NCBI RefSeq assembly: GCF_020382885.2
Contig: NW_025421231.1
Location: 1 to 64,000 of the forward strand
Length of the DNA: 64,000 nucleotides
Source of the DNA: Scatophagus argus
Taxonomy: Eukaryota; Chordata; Actinopteri; Scatophagidae
Reading direction: 5' to 3'
Shown: positions 33,035 to 44,769 of the stretch, one piece after another
Numbering within the stretch: the first letter of the stretch is position 1
Layout: each line of letters opens with the position of its first letter
Translations under genes and position numbers: made by a program
Notes under the pieces: model-generated
Seen by the model: the letters and a program-made list of their open reading frames with translations, nothing else
Told to the model about the DNA's origin: nothing
Database searches by the model: none

Positions 33035-33750
33035 AGTAACTCAGACCTGTATACTGTATTCACACCCTCTTCTCTCCTCTTCCCTCACTATTTTCACTAA
33101 TCCTATCATTATCATATTAACTTCAAGGTTATGTTAATTCATGTGTTTCAGCACAAGTTAATTCATTTGATTTAAAAAATGTTCTTATTTTACATGTACA
33201 ACTGCTGATGTACATACTGGCGTTTACATTTAGCATTAACATATTATATATTTCTAGAAGCATCTTTAAAACAGCTATAATAATATGGTGAAATTGCTTC
33301 ACATATATTTACTTCAGTTGATTCTGAGTGGATAGTGTAGCCACATGAGAGCTTATAAACAGGAAACTTAACATGTGAAGCCACGCAATAAAAGAAATAC
33401 TGTCCTATAAAGTGGATATGTGTCTCCCTGGTGTTTCTTTTTATCAAGAGTAACTGACTACTTTCTATTGAACCCTCATGTTATATTAATGCAATATAAT
33501 TACAAAGCGACTATTTTTTTGTTATTATTGTCATTAGGCTTGCTCAATATATCCAGCTATGATAAGATAATGTCAGACCACTGCATGAAGACACGTTGTT
33601 ACACATGCACCCTCTTCTCTCCCTGCAGGTTTCAGCAATGGAAGTATTTTATATTTATTATTATTTCATATTTGCTGGCTTTATGGGCTAAATATCAAAT
33701 AGCAAGAGTTCACAGTAAAATTGATGTTCTTTGCTCACAATGACTATCGA
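33035..33750. other. No recognised gene
   Basis: AT-rich sequence without a coding pattern or a repeat that I recognise. Confidence 0.4.
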
Positions 33751-33752
33751 TC

Positions 33753-33800
33753 AGGCATGTCAAACTGGTCCTCAAAGGGCTGGTGGGGCTGCAGGTTTTT
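33753..33800 (+). mobile_element. Single end of the MITE family seen at 39761
   Basis: AGGCATGTCAAACTGGTCC followed by the GGGGCTGCAGGTTTTTGTGC block matches the left half of the MITE at 39761-39960. No opposite end is visible nearby, so this copy is one-ended. Confidence 0.7.
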
Positions 33801-33837
33801 GTGCCAAGCTGTGCATCTGTGCCTTGATATGGTTAGG

Positions 33838-34371
33838 TACAGATGAAGGATTTTTAATTTGAAATTTCTCTAAAATGACACAGTACAAATAAGTGGTCTT
33901 CTCTGTGTCAGTAGTCAGAGATGTCTTCTAGCAAGACACATCAGGCATTCCCAGAAATTATGCAGCAATTTGTTTTTACAGCATCTCAAACTTTCAGAAA
34001 TGTAACCATATCAAGGTATAGATGTAAGACTTTTAATTTGATATTTCTCCAAAATGATACAGTAAAAATCTTTGATAATGAATGAGGGAGTAGTCAGATG
34101 CTCCTGAGGTCAATAGTAACAACCATTACGAGAAATTCTGGAGCAATATGGTTTTACAGCATTTCAAAGGTAAGAAATGTAACCATCTCAAGGTACAGAT
34201 GTAGGACTTTTAATTTGAAATTTATCTAAAATGATACAGTAAAAATGAACGGCCTTCACTGTGTCAGTAGTTAGAGATGTCTTCGACCAAGATACATCAG
34301 GGATCGCCAGAAATTATGGAGCAGTGTATTGTCATAACACCTGGATATCAAATTTTTCATTTGCTGTTTCC
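33838..34371. repeat. Tandem triplication, 178-bp unit
   Basis: The anchor GTACAGATG (or GTATAGATG) followed by a TTTTAATTTGA block recurs at 33838, 34016 and 34194, each 178 bases apart. Units share TGATACAGTAAAAAT, a GTCAGTAGT motif and an AGAAATTATGGAGCA end. They differ at many sites, so the duplication is old. Confidence 0.85.
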
Positions 34372-34449
34372 AACATCTTATTTTGAAAACCGGATGTCTT
34401 AATCCTGCCTGTCCGCTCGTTCGGGATCGTTTCTTTGCATGGCATAAAG

Positions 34450-34520
34450 CAGGGGTCGGCAACCCGCGACTCTAGAGCCGCATGCGGCTCTTCAGCGCCT
34501 CCCTAGTGGCTCCCTGGAGC
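34450..34520 (+). mobile_element. hAT-type terminal remnant
   Basis: CAGGGGTCGGCAACCCGCG is a typical hAT/Charlie terminus. No matching opposite end was found, so only one end is present. Confidence 0.5.
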
Positions 34521-35267
34521 TTTTTCAAAAATGTATGAAAATGAAAAAAAAATAGGGGGGAATATATATTTTGTTTTAATATGGTTTCTGTAGATGGTGG
34601 CCCCAGGGATGTTGCAACAAGCTTTTGTCAGCATGCTCGAGTGTTCGGGCGAGTGAGTGGATTCATCATTTAAGTTATCTTGTGTGGTGTGTGAGACTGG
34701 GGGTTGGGCTCTGTGTGCTCTCTTGGCAGAGATAGGCGTGGTTTGCTGGGTGCCTGAGGAGCTGGCTGTACACACCTGAGCCGAATCATCATCATCTGGA
34801 GCAGTATTTAGAGACTAGCCTCCTGTGTGCTAACTGTCAGATTGTCACTGCTTTGTGGTAGGTCGGCCTGTATGTTCTTCTGTGAATTGCTACCTAAGAT
34901 TTCCAACCAAATTACTCACCTGTATTCTCTGTCTTCAGGATCCAGCCTCTCTACCCACCAAGCCACCCTGCCACCGCTTACCCTCAGTTCAATAAACGGC
35001 TGTTTTGTCCCTACTCCCTCGTCTAGTTATCTGCATTTTGGGTCCAGCACCACCGCCACACAACATCTTGTTTGGATCACCTTTTAAATAAATGATTCAT
35101 TGTTAGGACTTGTTCTTACAATCCCCAGCGTTTCAGCACACATTTTTTGACAGAGCCCTTTTTTCGTCATGACCACGGTCTGAAGCTAACCTTTGACACA
35201 TCGTCAGTTGTGTACTAACTGCAGGATTACTTACTGTTTTGTTTTGTTTTTTCACTTTTTCTCTCAG
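34521..35267. other. No recognised gene; possible LTR-like sequence
   Basis: A poly-A signal (AATAAACGG near 34991) and a CACCGCCACACAAC end resemble a solo LTR. I could not find matching ends or a target duplication. Confidence 0.3.
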
Positions 35268-35903
35268 AGTGGTAAGATATGTGGGGACACAATGCAGAGG
35301 GCATTCCTCGAATGGACCAATGCCAAATTTGAAGTTGTCTCAGGTCCAGCGTTTTCAGTGCCCTGCATGCACACACTCCATGTTGGCAGTTGCAGTGGAT
35401 GGGAACCTAAATTTAAATTTACATTTCTTCATGTGTAACACCACAATTTGAAATTTTTATAAATGCTTGCCTGTTTTTTTTTTTTTCAAAATTTAAACAT
35501 TATTTGGTTTATTAAGTAATAGAGTAGCATTACTGCATCAAATGCCATAATACCATGATTTACAGCTTGTTTTGTAAAATGTAACTGTGCAGATGTCTGT
35601 ATTTGCCCTCATCTGTTTAAGAATCCAGGGAAAGGGAGATGTGGTGCGGGTCAGTGGACCGCAGCACGAGAGTCCGCCAACAACTCCGCAAGCAAACTAG
35701 ACGAGGAAGGTGTTGAGGAAGCTGTCTGCTGTCATGGGGTTTTGCTGAAGGGATTGAATATATTCCGTGGAGAAATATTTGCATACCCATTATATCTCCA
35801 GAAACAGCTAGTTTCACAGACCGTCCAGGTATTTTGCTCTGATGTGGTCTGCAAATATTGGCCATATCTGCAGAGAGTTGTGGACCACTGTCCAGAGTTG
35901 GAG
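35268..35903 (+). pseudogene. KDZ (Kyakuja-Dileera-Zisupton) transposase remnant
   Basis: The first piece, 35268 to about 35430, encodes MQRAFLEWTNAKFEVVS and, after a one-base shift, FQCPACTHSMLAVAVDGN, the Cys-containing motif of this transposase group. The second piece, 35622-35903, is 94 codons open, with an AVCCHGVLLKGLNIFRGEIF stretch and FCSDVVCKYWPYLQRVV, the conserved block that includes a catalytic Asp. It ends at a GT donor-like site. The rest of the protein is absent. Identification is from remembered motifs. Confidence 0.75.
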
Positions 35904-37173
35904 GTATCAGGAGGCACACAGAAGGATTTGTGATGCAGACTCAGAGACAAAGGTGGAGGTTCAAAAAGTTTACTAGACAAGGCTATAAAGTGAAATCAAT
36001 GTACAGGTGAAGGTACAAAATTGTTGGGCAATAATTGTGGTCAAAAACAGGCTTGAGGTCGATAATCAGGTAATCAAATCTCTGTATCACTTGTAAGAAA
36101 GTATTGGTCCGCTGTACATACTGTCAGGAGACTCTGTGTATTAAAGTCTAACCTGCAGACCATTGTAGAAAAATCTCTGGGGATACTGCTGAGGATCAAA
36201 GCCACTGTCAGTGCTGTGCTTCATTTGGAGCTATTTGTATTTTTTCCAAATGACGCCAGACCCTTTATGACCTACCACAGACCAAGTCCAACAGAGCATA
36301 TCTCTACATTTTCATGTGCTGTAGTGCCATTTTTGGAGTATTTTAATGTGCTATACATCAATACAACCTGTATAGCCCAAATTTTAATAATATATATGTA
36401 ATAAGTCCATAGTAACTAAATAAGTTACTAATAAGTCCAATAAACTACAAAAAAGAAAATCTTTTTTCCCCATATTTTTTCTAAATACAGAAATATCATA
36501 GCTGTGTCCCTCAATTGTAAATGTAAGAAAGATGTACAAAATCATTTCCACCACAGAAAAAATATTTTGAGTGTCTTCATAACTTCATAACTTGAGATAC
36601 ACTAATTTTTATACACTGTAACAAAAAGGAATTTGCACAATTTGTGTGCACAATTTGCAAAAAGACAGCATGTTCATCAACTATTTACAATAGTGAAATG
36701 AAATCTCAGTGTGCCAGATACTTATGAGCACACATGTATTTGTACAAGACCATGCTCATTCATAAAAAGTGCAACAAACAACAAAAAATGATTCTGTTTT
36801 TGTACTTTGGAGTAAATAAACATGAAATGAAATCACATTTTATCTTATCAAAAGTATACACTCTGTGTGTAGGATGTGTGTATCTCTGTGTTTTTGTGAA
36901 AAACAAACCTAAATGAAGAGTGCATGCACTAAGACGAGAGCGGTCAATGGATCGGGAGAGAGAGCGTGAACGCGTCTACAAGTGTTTACTGCGGGAAAAC
37001 TACAAAATGATGTAATTTCCTGTTTTTGCGGGAAGTGCCGCTCAAGAAAATCACGTGACGTCCATGCGCATTACGTAATCACGTAGGACACTTTGAATGA
37101 GGAATATATGAGTGTAACTCCTCTGGTTTTAAATGCAAAAAGAATTATTGCACTACCGTATTTGGTCGTGATT
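35904..37173. other. No recognised gene
   Basis: Mostly AT-rich sequence. A GC-rich patch with CACGTGACGTCC lies near 37050, just before the hAT element, and could be a promoter, but no gene is attached to it. Confidence 0.35.
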
Positions 37174-38851
37174 TAGGGTTGCCAACTCCCTGAAAAATAA
37201 ATAAGGGACACCTCATTGGCAGGGCCGGCCGGCCCGATTACATTCACCCTTGCTGGCGTAGTGAATCTTTTTAGCCCTTTATTGTATGTGAGAAGCAATT
37301 TTTTAACTATTTGACTCAAACCTGAATTGAATTAGATGCAGATTTGAGTGATATGAACACATGGAAAATAAATAATTATCAGCAATTTATTTTTAATACA
37401 AAACAACAAAATTAACAGAATAAAATATCTGTCCTGCTTAACTTAAAACTGTATAAATTAACATAAAAAAATACAAAGCAGAACATAGTGCACAATTATT
37501 GCAATAAGAAAAGTGCAAACATAAAGTCTGAGGGAAACTTGTAAACAAAAAACAGTTGTGCCTCAAAGGCCATGTAAGACATTTTATAATTAAGACTGAC
37601 AATGAGCTCTCCTTTAATTAATTCAGTGGAACATTCGTTCCGCACATCAGCCCACTTATTCTTCATTAAAGAGAAAATCCTCTCCACAAACCCAGTGGAA
37701 GATGGGATGCTGAAGACAGAGGATACAACAGCCTGGATGTTGGGAACGTCAGCTGCCTGGAGAACTTGCATCCACTTCTCTGCTGTTCCTTTGGACTGTC
37801 ATTTCTCCTTCCCCTGAGGTACTGTTGTGAGGTGCTCCAGAAGGCTGTTTGCTGTCACACACTCTTCATAAAGCTTGTCCATAGAGATGTTTAGCCTGCC
37901 AAAAGAGATGGAAATTTGTATGACCTGAACCATAGGCGGCACAGTAAGTGGTTACAGTGTTACACACAGTAACAGTGGTAAATAAATAGAGAAAATATCT
38001 TATTTCATAATTTTGAATACTATTTTAACTACCTGTATAGTTTACTTTATTTATTATTTATTTATCCATCCATCTATCAAGTACATGAACTGTTTGAGTT
38101 GTATGATGTTGTATAAAAAATAGCATATGTGTGTGTATATTGTGAAGTAAGTTTGTGCTTATGTATTTATTTGTAAATATTATCTATCAATTGTATTTAT
38201 TTGTCATAGCCATCAATAATAATAAAATATGGTTTATCACTACACTGGCAATTGTTTCATTCTTACCTGCCAACCAGGCGAAGCTGCTCAGTGATCTTCT
38301 GGAAGCACTTTGCTTTCGGTCAGTTAGTCCACCATGGGCTATGGAGAAAGTCCGCCTGCACACATTGCAGTGCGCTTTATAGATGTTATCGCGCACGTTT
38401 CCCACCCATGTGTTTCCTTCTTCCCATTCCTCTTGGTATTTTTGCATTCTTTTCTTTTTTTCTCGGAGGAGTAGTTGCATTGCTGCTGGAAGGTGTGACC
38501 CCCCGAGACCTGTAAAGCACCGTCGGCGTCACTGTCGTCCATGCTGCTTTGTTGTTTTCCGGTATCTTCTTCGCAAGCGACAGTACCTCGACCAATGAGA
38601 TGAGCGGAGATGTGAGTGTGCTGTCATCTCATTGGTCTCCGAGCAGGAGAGGCTGAGAATGGGTTTACCGTAAATTTTCTTATTAAAGCGCCATGCATTC
38701 ATTCATCCCCTTGACATTTTACACACTATTTTTGATCCTCAAGGTAATACGGGACAAAATGCGTCCCTTTTCAGCTCCATACGGGAGGCATACTTTTGTT
38801 TTTGAATAGCTACGGGACGTCTGCGTTTGTCAAGGGACGTTGGCAACTGTA
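37174..38851 (-). mobile_element. hAT transposon relic, 1,678 bp, with TSD
   Basis: Inverted ends TAGGGTTGCCAAC and GTTGGCAACTGTA are flanked by TCGTGATT (37166-37173) and TCGCGATT (38852-38859), an 8-base duplication with one change. Read on the minus strand, a BED-type finger lies at about 38480-38260 (YQEEWEEGNTWVG, YKAHCNVCRRTFSIAHGG) and a hAT dimerisation motif at 37771-37600 (FSIPSSTGFVERIFSLMKNK, then ELIKGEL). The catalytic middle is missing. Confidence 0.85.
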
Positions 38852-38859
38852 TCGCGATT

Positions 38860-39752
38860 CTACAGACATTTAAAAGTAAATATGCAAATATGAGCGCCGG
38901 CGCAAGTGTATATTGTAATCTCGCGAGATTTGAGGAGCCAATCCGCGATGTCTTCCCAGGTGCTAGGCTGAAGCAACAAGTGCTTAACATGAGGCGAAAC
39001 ACAAGTCAAGACACATGGAAACACGGGGAGACTTCAGTGTGCAGTAAATGGATTTAAAATAGGTAAGAAACGGATTATAACTTTATACTTATATTAGTGC
39101 ATGCTTGTTTGTCAAAAAAATGAAAGGTAAGAAAATAAAGAGTCATTAAGGACAGTTGTTTTCAATAGGCTACCTGTTTAACAACATTTTGAGAGCAATT
39201 ACAGCAGTTTTGGTCATCTAATGTGAGCATTGCAAAGTCTGCAGCTCAATTGTTTGCATCAGAAAAACATACGGGTGTAAATGAAGTGACAAAATGCCAG
39301 AATAAAGACCCAAGGTACCAACATCTCCATGCACCTGGATTGCCAGACATGACACAGATTAGCATGTAAACAGTGGCTAGGGAAGCAGACAGCAAACTGG
39401 TTCAGCAACGGATCTAATTGAGTCTATCTGACCCAAAAGGCTGCAGCATATTTCTAAAAAGCTCCATACTCCAGGACGAGAAATATAGTTAAACAAGGCT
39501 TTTGAAAAATGGAGAGCCATTACAGAATCATATCCTTACTTTACTTAAATGTCAGGCTTTGGATGCACTGGAGGAAATGCTGGTTTTCTCTCTGCAGTGA
39601 TTTGGACTGCAGTAACAATTTTAAATGCTAATTGACAGGTTTACATATTGTTTCTTCAATTTTTACTCTTCTTGGACATACCGCGTCAGATGCCTCTGTT
39701 AGACTTTACCAGGGTTTTTACCCTAAAGGAGGTTGTCTGGGTCAAATTACTA
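38860..39752. other. No recognised gene
   Basis: Contains an open stretch near 38880-39056 (SAGASVYCNLARFEEPIRD) that is probably coincidental. A motif TTAGACTTTACCAGGGTTTT near 39700 has relatives near 40112 and 41690. Confidence 0.35.
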
Positions 39753-39760
39753 TGGCATAG

Positions 39761-39960
39761 AGGCATGTCAAACTGGTCCACAGGGGGACGGTGTGGCTGC
39801 AGGTTTTTGTGCCAACCAACCAAGAGCACACCGTTTGACCAATCAACTGTCTGAAGATGGAGATCAGTTGCTTAAATGAGTCAAGTCTTGTGTGCTGCTA
39901 CTTGGTTGGAAAGAAAACCTGCAGCCACACCAGCCCTCCTGTGGACCAGTTTGACATGCC
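39761..39960 (+). mobile_element. 200-bp hAT-type MITE with perfect TSD
   Basis: The 8-base target duplication TGGCATAG is present at 39753-39760 and 39961-39968. The ends are inverted copies of AGGCATGTCAAACTGGTCCA, with at least 24 bases matching and pairing continuing more loosely to about 60 bases. It has no coding capacity. Confidence 0.95.
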
Positions 39961-40281
39961 TGGCATAGAGAGAGAATGCCTGAAAATGTGGCCAAGACCC
40001 TTGTGGGCCCTTGACTCAAATTTGCCTCTGCATTGAAATCTTGGGAGGACTAGCCGTAATTATTAGTAGTAGAGTTGTAATGGCTTTCTACATTGTTTTC
40101 AGGGAGCTCTTTTAGACTTTGACAAGGCTTTTACCCTAAACATTTAAGTACAGAAATAAAGAGGACTATTACAGTAACATATTCAAATATTGTGTTTTTA
40201 AAATGCAAATTTATCATTATTTCTGTCGAACCCTACAGATCACACTGATGCTGTTAATCCTTCAAGCCCCAAAACATTCCC

Positions 40282-41643
40282 ATGGCTTTGGTCTTGCTCA
40301 TCAGTCTGATGTCATCCACCCGTGGATTGAATTTAACTACCCCCTCTTCTGAATACCAAGTAGCACTAGGAGAAGACATCAGCCTCGGATGCCATTTCAC
40401 CCTTGATCCTGTGGATTTTGGTTCCTTGGAGATTGAGTGGACCGTCGACCGTTCACATGGTCGAGTGGAAAAGGAACACCTCATCTGTTACATTGATGAT
40501 GTAGTGCACCACTTCTTAGGTTTTGAAGGCCGATTCTACTTTTCCTATCCAGATCCCCAAGATGGAGATGCTTCACTAACCATTACACGTATTAAAATCA
40601 TTGACAGTGGTATTTGCCATTGTAAAGTAACAAAGGGTAGGGAAATCCAAAGCAGGCAGACTAAGCTGATGGTAATGGAGGAGGTGTCTGTGCCAGTTCA
40701 TGGTTCCAATGGTGGCACAATGTGGACTTAAAGCTGAGGAACAGGTCTTCATTAGTCACCACCTTCCCTGCAAACTGCAGTTTGTGGACATCTACCGAAA
40801 CTTCTGCAAGCACTCAAGAAGACTTGTCTTCACAAGGCAATGCAAAAAATACCACAGGAACCACCACAGGAACTATCACAGGAACCTACCGAGATTTTGG
40901 AAAGGTCCATGACATTGCTGAAACCCCCACGGTTGATTTAAGCCTCACCACGGAATCTCAAAACACTTCATCACAGGATAGGGGAGTATCGATCGGAGTG
41001 GCTGCTACCATTACTTTCATTGTCATAATTTCAGCAGGCACAATTTTCTCCTGCCGGAAACAAAAAAGACAGCAGAAGTCTGAAGAAAATGTCTCAGCTG
41101 ATGAAGCAAAGTGTGCCCGTACACAGCCAGAAAGGACCGCGGTAATGAAGGATTTGATGTAGTAGTAATTACAGTTCTTGTTTTGTAAAATAATTCAATA
41201 AATAGAATTATTTAATAAATCAAAATAATTTTTATGTTAAAGATTGTAGACATTGTGGAGAAGACCTGGAATTTGTGGGAGAAAATGGGCATGGAACTTG
41301 AAGACATACCCAAAAACCTTATGGACATTAAGGTGAGCGATAAGGCTCATTAAGGTGAAGGTCAGAAGCTTGATTTATTGTTCGTAAAATGTTTACATCA
41401 GAAGTGTAAATGTCATTTTTGTCCTTGGCAGGGGATTCCACAAGATTCCACAGAAGAGGTACCTTAAACACAGAATGTTGATTTTGAGGGTAAGAACTTG
41501 AGCTGGAAAATCACATTTCACTGCAGTATTGAATTTAAGGTATTATAGAGTGAGCCGAATGTTCCATTCAATTAAAAGAGCTCTATTTCTCTTCTCTTGT
41601 TTTGTAGATGTACAGGTTATGGGAGCATTACCTCCAGAGGTGA
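40282..41643 (+). CDS. V-set immunoglobulin single-pass membrane protein (CXADR/CTX-like)
   Basis: Exons: 40282-40671 (130 codons), 40734-41141 (136), 41243-41332 (30), 41432-41458 (9) and 41608-41643 (11 codons plus stop), about 316 residues. All junctions are phase 0 in my reading. Residues 1-15 (MALVLLISLMSSTRG) form a signal peptide. A V-set domain follows with Cys in ISLGCHF, a WT motif, and DSGICHCKV, in which the usual Tyr of the DxGxYxC motif is replaced. Then comes a Ser/Thr/Asn-rich stalk (NTTGTTTGTITG) in place of a second Ig domain, a membrane segment (SIGVAATITFIVIISAG), a basic stop-transfer (RKQKRQQK) and short cytoplasmic exons (WEKMGMELEDIP). The junction between exons 1 and 2 is the least certain. 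It resembles the CXADR/VSIG branch from memory; the ligand is unknown. Confidence 0.65.
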
Positions 41644-42111
41644 CCAGCTTGTGAGCTTTAATTCAGCCCAAAGTAAGGCATCTGTTAGACTGAGAAAGAT
41701 TTTACCCTAAAGGGTCTTGTACAGACAAGTTTGGTCTCATCACAGTTGTATACTGAGAAAATGGATTGGCCCTTCTGAGCCACAGGACCACTTGGGGCCA
41801 TCACTGAATTGAAAATGGTTGTAATGTTAATAGAAGAATGTATTACATTACATTCTGACATAATGTATCATAGCTAGAATTTGGTTATAGTATGGTCACA
41901 TGGAAATGTTGATTTTCAACAGCTATCATACAAAGATAGTGGAAAATATTGACTTGTTGGGTGTTTTCCCCTGGATATACTTAGATAGTGGACCAAAGTG
42001 TGTATACTGAGATATTGGATGCTGATACTTCATAAATAGGGATACAGAGATCCAACTCTTGTTAATGTTTCCAATGTTAAGTGAAGTTTGAGTTCACTTT
42101 GGTTAAATAAA
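41644..42111. other. Downstream flank of the Ig gene
   Basis: AT-rich sequence. It includes the TTAGACTGAGAAAGATTTTA motif related to 39700 and 40112. No coding exon is recognised. Confidence 0.4.
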
Positions 42112-42720
42112 CTTTTCTCGAGTTTTTTGTTTTGTCGAGTTTTTTCTACATTAAGGGCTCTTGAGGCTAGATGTTGGGTTCATGAGGCTTTACATAGAGA
42201 GAAGCTGGTCTTGAGTTTTTTGTTTTGCATTAAATGCTCTTGAGGCTAGATGTTGGGTTCCTGAGGCTTTACGTATTGAGAAGCTGGTCTCGAGTTTTTT
42301 AGTTTTGCATTAAAGGCTCTTGAGGCTAGATGTTGGGTTCATTAGGCTTTACGTATTGCGAGGCTGGACTCGAGTTTTTTGCTTTGTATTAAAGGCTCTT
42401 GAGGCTAGATGTTGGGTTCATGAGCCTTTACGTATTGCGAAGCTGGTCTCGAGTGACTTCTTGAAATTTGGGGGCAAGTTTTGGGAACGTCCTCACGTGG
42501 TAGATATAGAAGTCATGTGTCCTGGGGCCACCATATACGTTAGTTTTTGCATAAGCTACTGCAAATCAGTACACTCACATTTGGCTGAACAGGTCTCGGT
42601 CATATACTTGCAAATTCTGCTAGTCATATGTTCCAAAGACTGGCCAATGACTTGTTCAACTTCGAGGTTTTATGTATTGAGAACCTGGTCTCGAGTTTTT
42701 TGCTCTGCATTGTTGTGCAG
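42112..42720 (+). repeat. Start of the 80-bp satellite array, with a truncated block
   Basis: Monomers of 79-80 bases share TTAAAGGCTCTTGAGGCTAG, GATGTTGGGTTCATGAGGC and GAAGCTGGTCTCGAGTTTTT. The anchor TAAAGGCTCT recurs at 42231 (variant), 42311 and 42390. A partial 0.5-kb block (42450-42660) follows. Confidence 0.9.
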
Positions 42721-43111
42721 TAGTAGGAGCAATTTGGTTATTGGCAAAAGAGTCAATGATTATGGGAAATAATCATTAAAGCAAAAATCGGGGCACCACC
42801 CTGTCACCAGGGACCAATAGCCAAATTAATTAATGGGAAATAACAGTCTCTTAAAGTTATGAAGGATGATTTTGAGCACTGACTGTCATGAATTCAGCTG
42901 TTATTACAAGTACATTCACAATAACCACAGACAACGACAGGTTAAACTATAACAGGATTTATTAACCAGCAACAACCATCCAGAGATAAGTATCACTTTG
43001 TAATAAACGCTATTATAATCTAAGTTTTATCAACATACATTAACTATCAACTAGGGATAACACAGGTACAGCAGCAAGAGTATCTATACATGGGTATGCA
43101 TATATACGGGA

Positions 43112-43156
43112 GTGTGTGTGTGTGTGTATGTGTGTGTGAGAGAGAGAGAGAGAGAT
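43112..43156. repeat. Compound microsatellite (GT)n(GA)n
   Basis: About 13 GT units with one interruption, followed by about 9 GA units. Confidence 0.9.
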
Positions 43157-43580
43157 AGCGGTGGAGACCAAGATGGCAGAGGGATGACGCGAGGGCGTGT
43201 CCCTCGAAGGCAAGACGTCGCATGAGCGACGTCAGCAAGACCAAGATGGCAATAGCGTGGCACACAGGACGTGCAGCTCAGAGCCAAGATGGCGATTGTC
43301 CACGTAATGTGGCTAACGTGGCAAACAAAGACTACAAAGGCAAAGATCCTCAAGCGCCACGTGTCTCGCGAGGAGATTCGTGATCGCATGCTCGGACTCA
43401 TGCCCATGTAAAGTATTAGAGAGAGATAATAACCCAGTAAAGATCATCACTTCAGTTCTTTTGAGTCTCACACTATCACCACACAATAGCGGAGTCAGTA
43501 AACCGGAGTTTATCTACTCAGATATTGGTCTTTTAACCGGTGATGCGCGAGCTCACGGAACTGATGGATTTAGATGATCG

Positions 43581-43790
43581 TTAACAAAAATTAAACGAGC
43601 GCGGCACTTACAAATGAAAGTCACACATTATCAACTCTATCTTAATGCTGGTGACAAATATTAAATGATTGCAGCACATATAAACGCGAGTCACACATTA
43701 GCAACTCTACCTTAATGCTGGTAACAAAAATTAAATGATTGCAGCACATATAAGTTAAAGAAAATCATGTGTAAATAACCCTACTTTACA
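43581..43790. repeat. Tandem repeat, 70-bp unit, three copies
   Basis: AACAAAAATTAAA (or GACAAATATTAAA) recurs at 43583, 43653 and 43723, each 70 bases apart. Units share TTAATGCTGG and AAGTCACACATTA/GAGTCACACATTA motifs. Confidence 0.85.
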
Positions 43791-44769
43791 CTGTCTCTGC
43801 CTTAATAATGCGTCTGCCTTAATAATGCCTCCGCCCAGACATAAGCCTCTTACTGTGAGTTGCTCCGGTCCTTTGGAGTTGGAAAATTAATAGTCCACTT
43901 AAACATTTGCCACGTTGTCCTCAGCGGGGTGCTGGTGGTCTGTTGTTTCGCTCCTTTAGCGATGCGGCGTATCATTGTGTTGCTGTCGGTAGCAGCGGGA
44001 AAATCATCGGTGAAGAAGTTAACAAACTTTGTTTCGTCCTTAAACAAAGTCAGCACTCGGCTCGTTAACATGCGATCAGCTGATTGCAGCGATCCACGTC
44101 GGCAGAAGAAAAAGGAAAAGTTACAAAAAAACACAGCAGTCTGTTTCTCGGCCTGCGAGTTGAAACACTGTGACCTAGGATTTTAAAGTGATGGTAATAA
44201 TCAAACGTTTGATTGTTGCTCCCTTTCGGCGAGCTGGACACCTCGGAGAGCCTGGAATAGCTCTCATTGTCACAGCAAGCACGGGACAAAAGAAAGGAGA
44301 GAGTGACTGAGGGTCGCAGTGACGTTTTATTACCTGCATGACGTCACCATCGGACCCCTGTAGAGATGGCTGGCACACAGCCAATGTCTGTGCCGGTCCT
44401 GAATTCGAAGTCACGAATTTACAACTAGGTGTACGCCATGGGTGGGGTCTCTAACGGTTAGCCACTCTAGCTCAGGCTTTATGGGTTACATGGAGGCCTC
44501 TCTATTGTTCTCCAGAGTGCATGGCCAGAGATCCCAACAGCATTAAAGGCTCTTGAGGCTAGATGTTGGGTTCATGAGGCTTTATGTATTGCGAAGCTGG
44601 TCTCGAGTTTTTTGCTTTGCATTAAAGGCTCTTGAGGCTATATGTTGGGTTCATGAGCCTTTACGTATTGTGAAGCTGATCTCGAGTGACTTCTTGAAAT
44701 TTGGGGGCAATTTTTGGGAACGTCCTCACGTGGTAGATATAGAAGTCATGTGTCCCAGGGCCACCATAT

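Larger units (their letters stand above)
42721..44540. other. Non-satellite segment interrupting the array
   Basis: Contains a (GT)n microsatellite (about 43112-43138), a (GA)n run (43137-43156), three 70-base tandem units (43581-43790) and several short CAAGATGGC-type motifs. No gene is recognised. An LTR-like stretch (GTTTATTAACC-like sites near 42960) is possible but unproven. Confidence 0.5.

Noticed and set aside
34690-35095. Possible solo LTR near the hAT end
   Set aside because: Only general LTR-like signals (AATAAA, GC-rich CACA end); termini and duplication not found.
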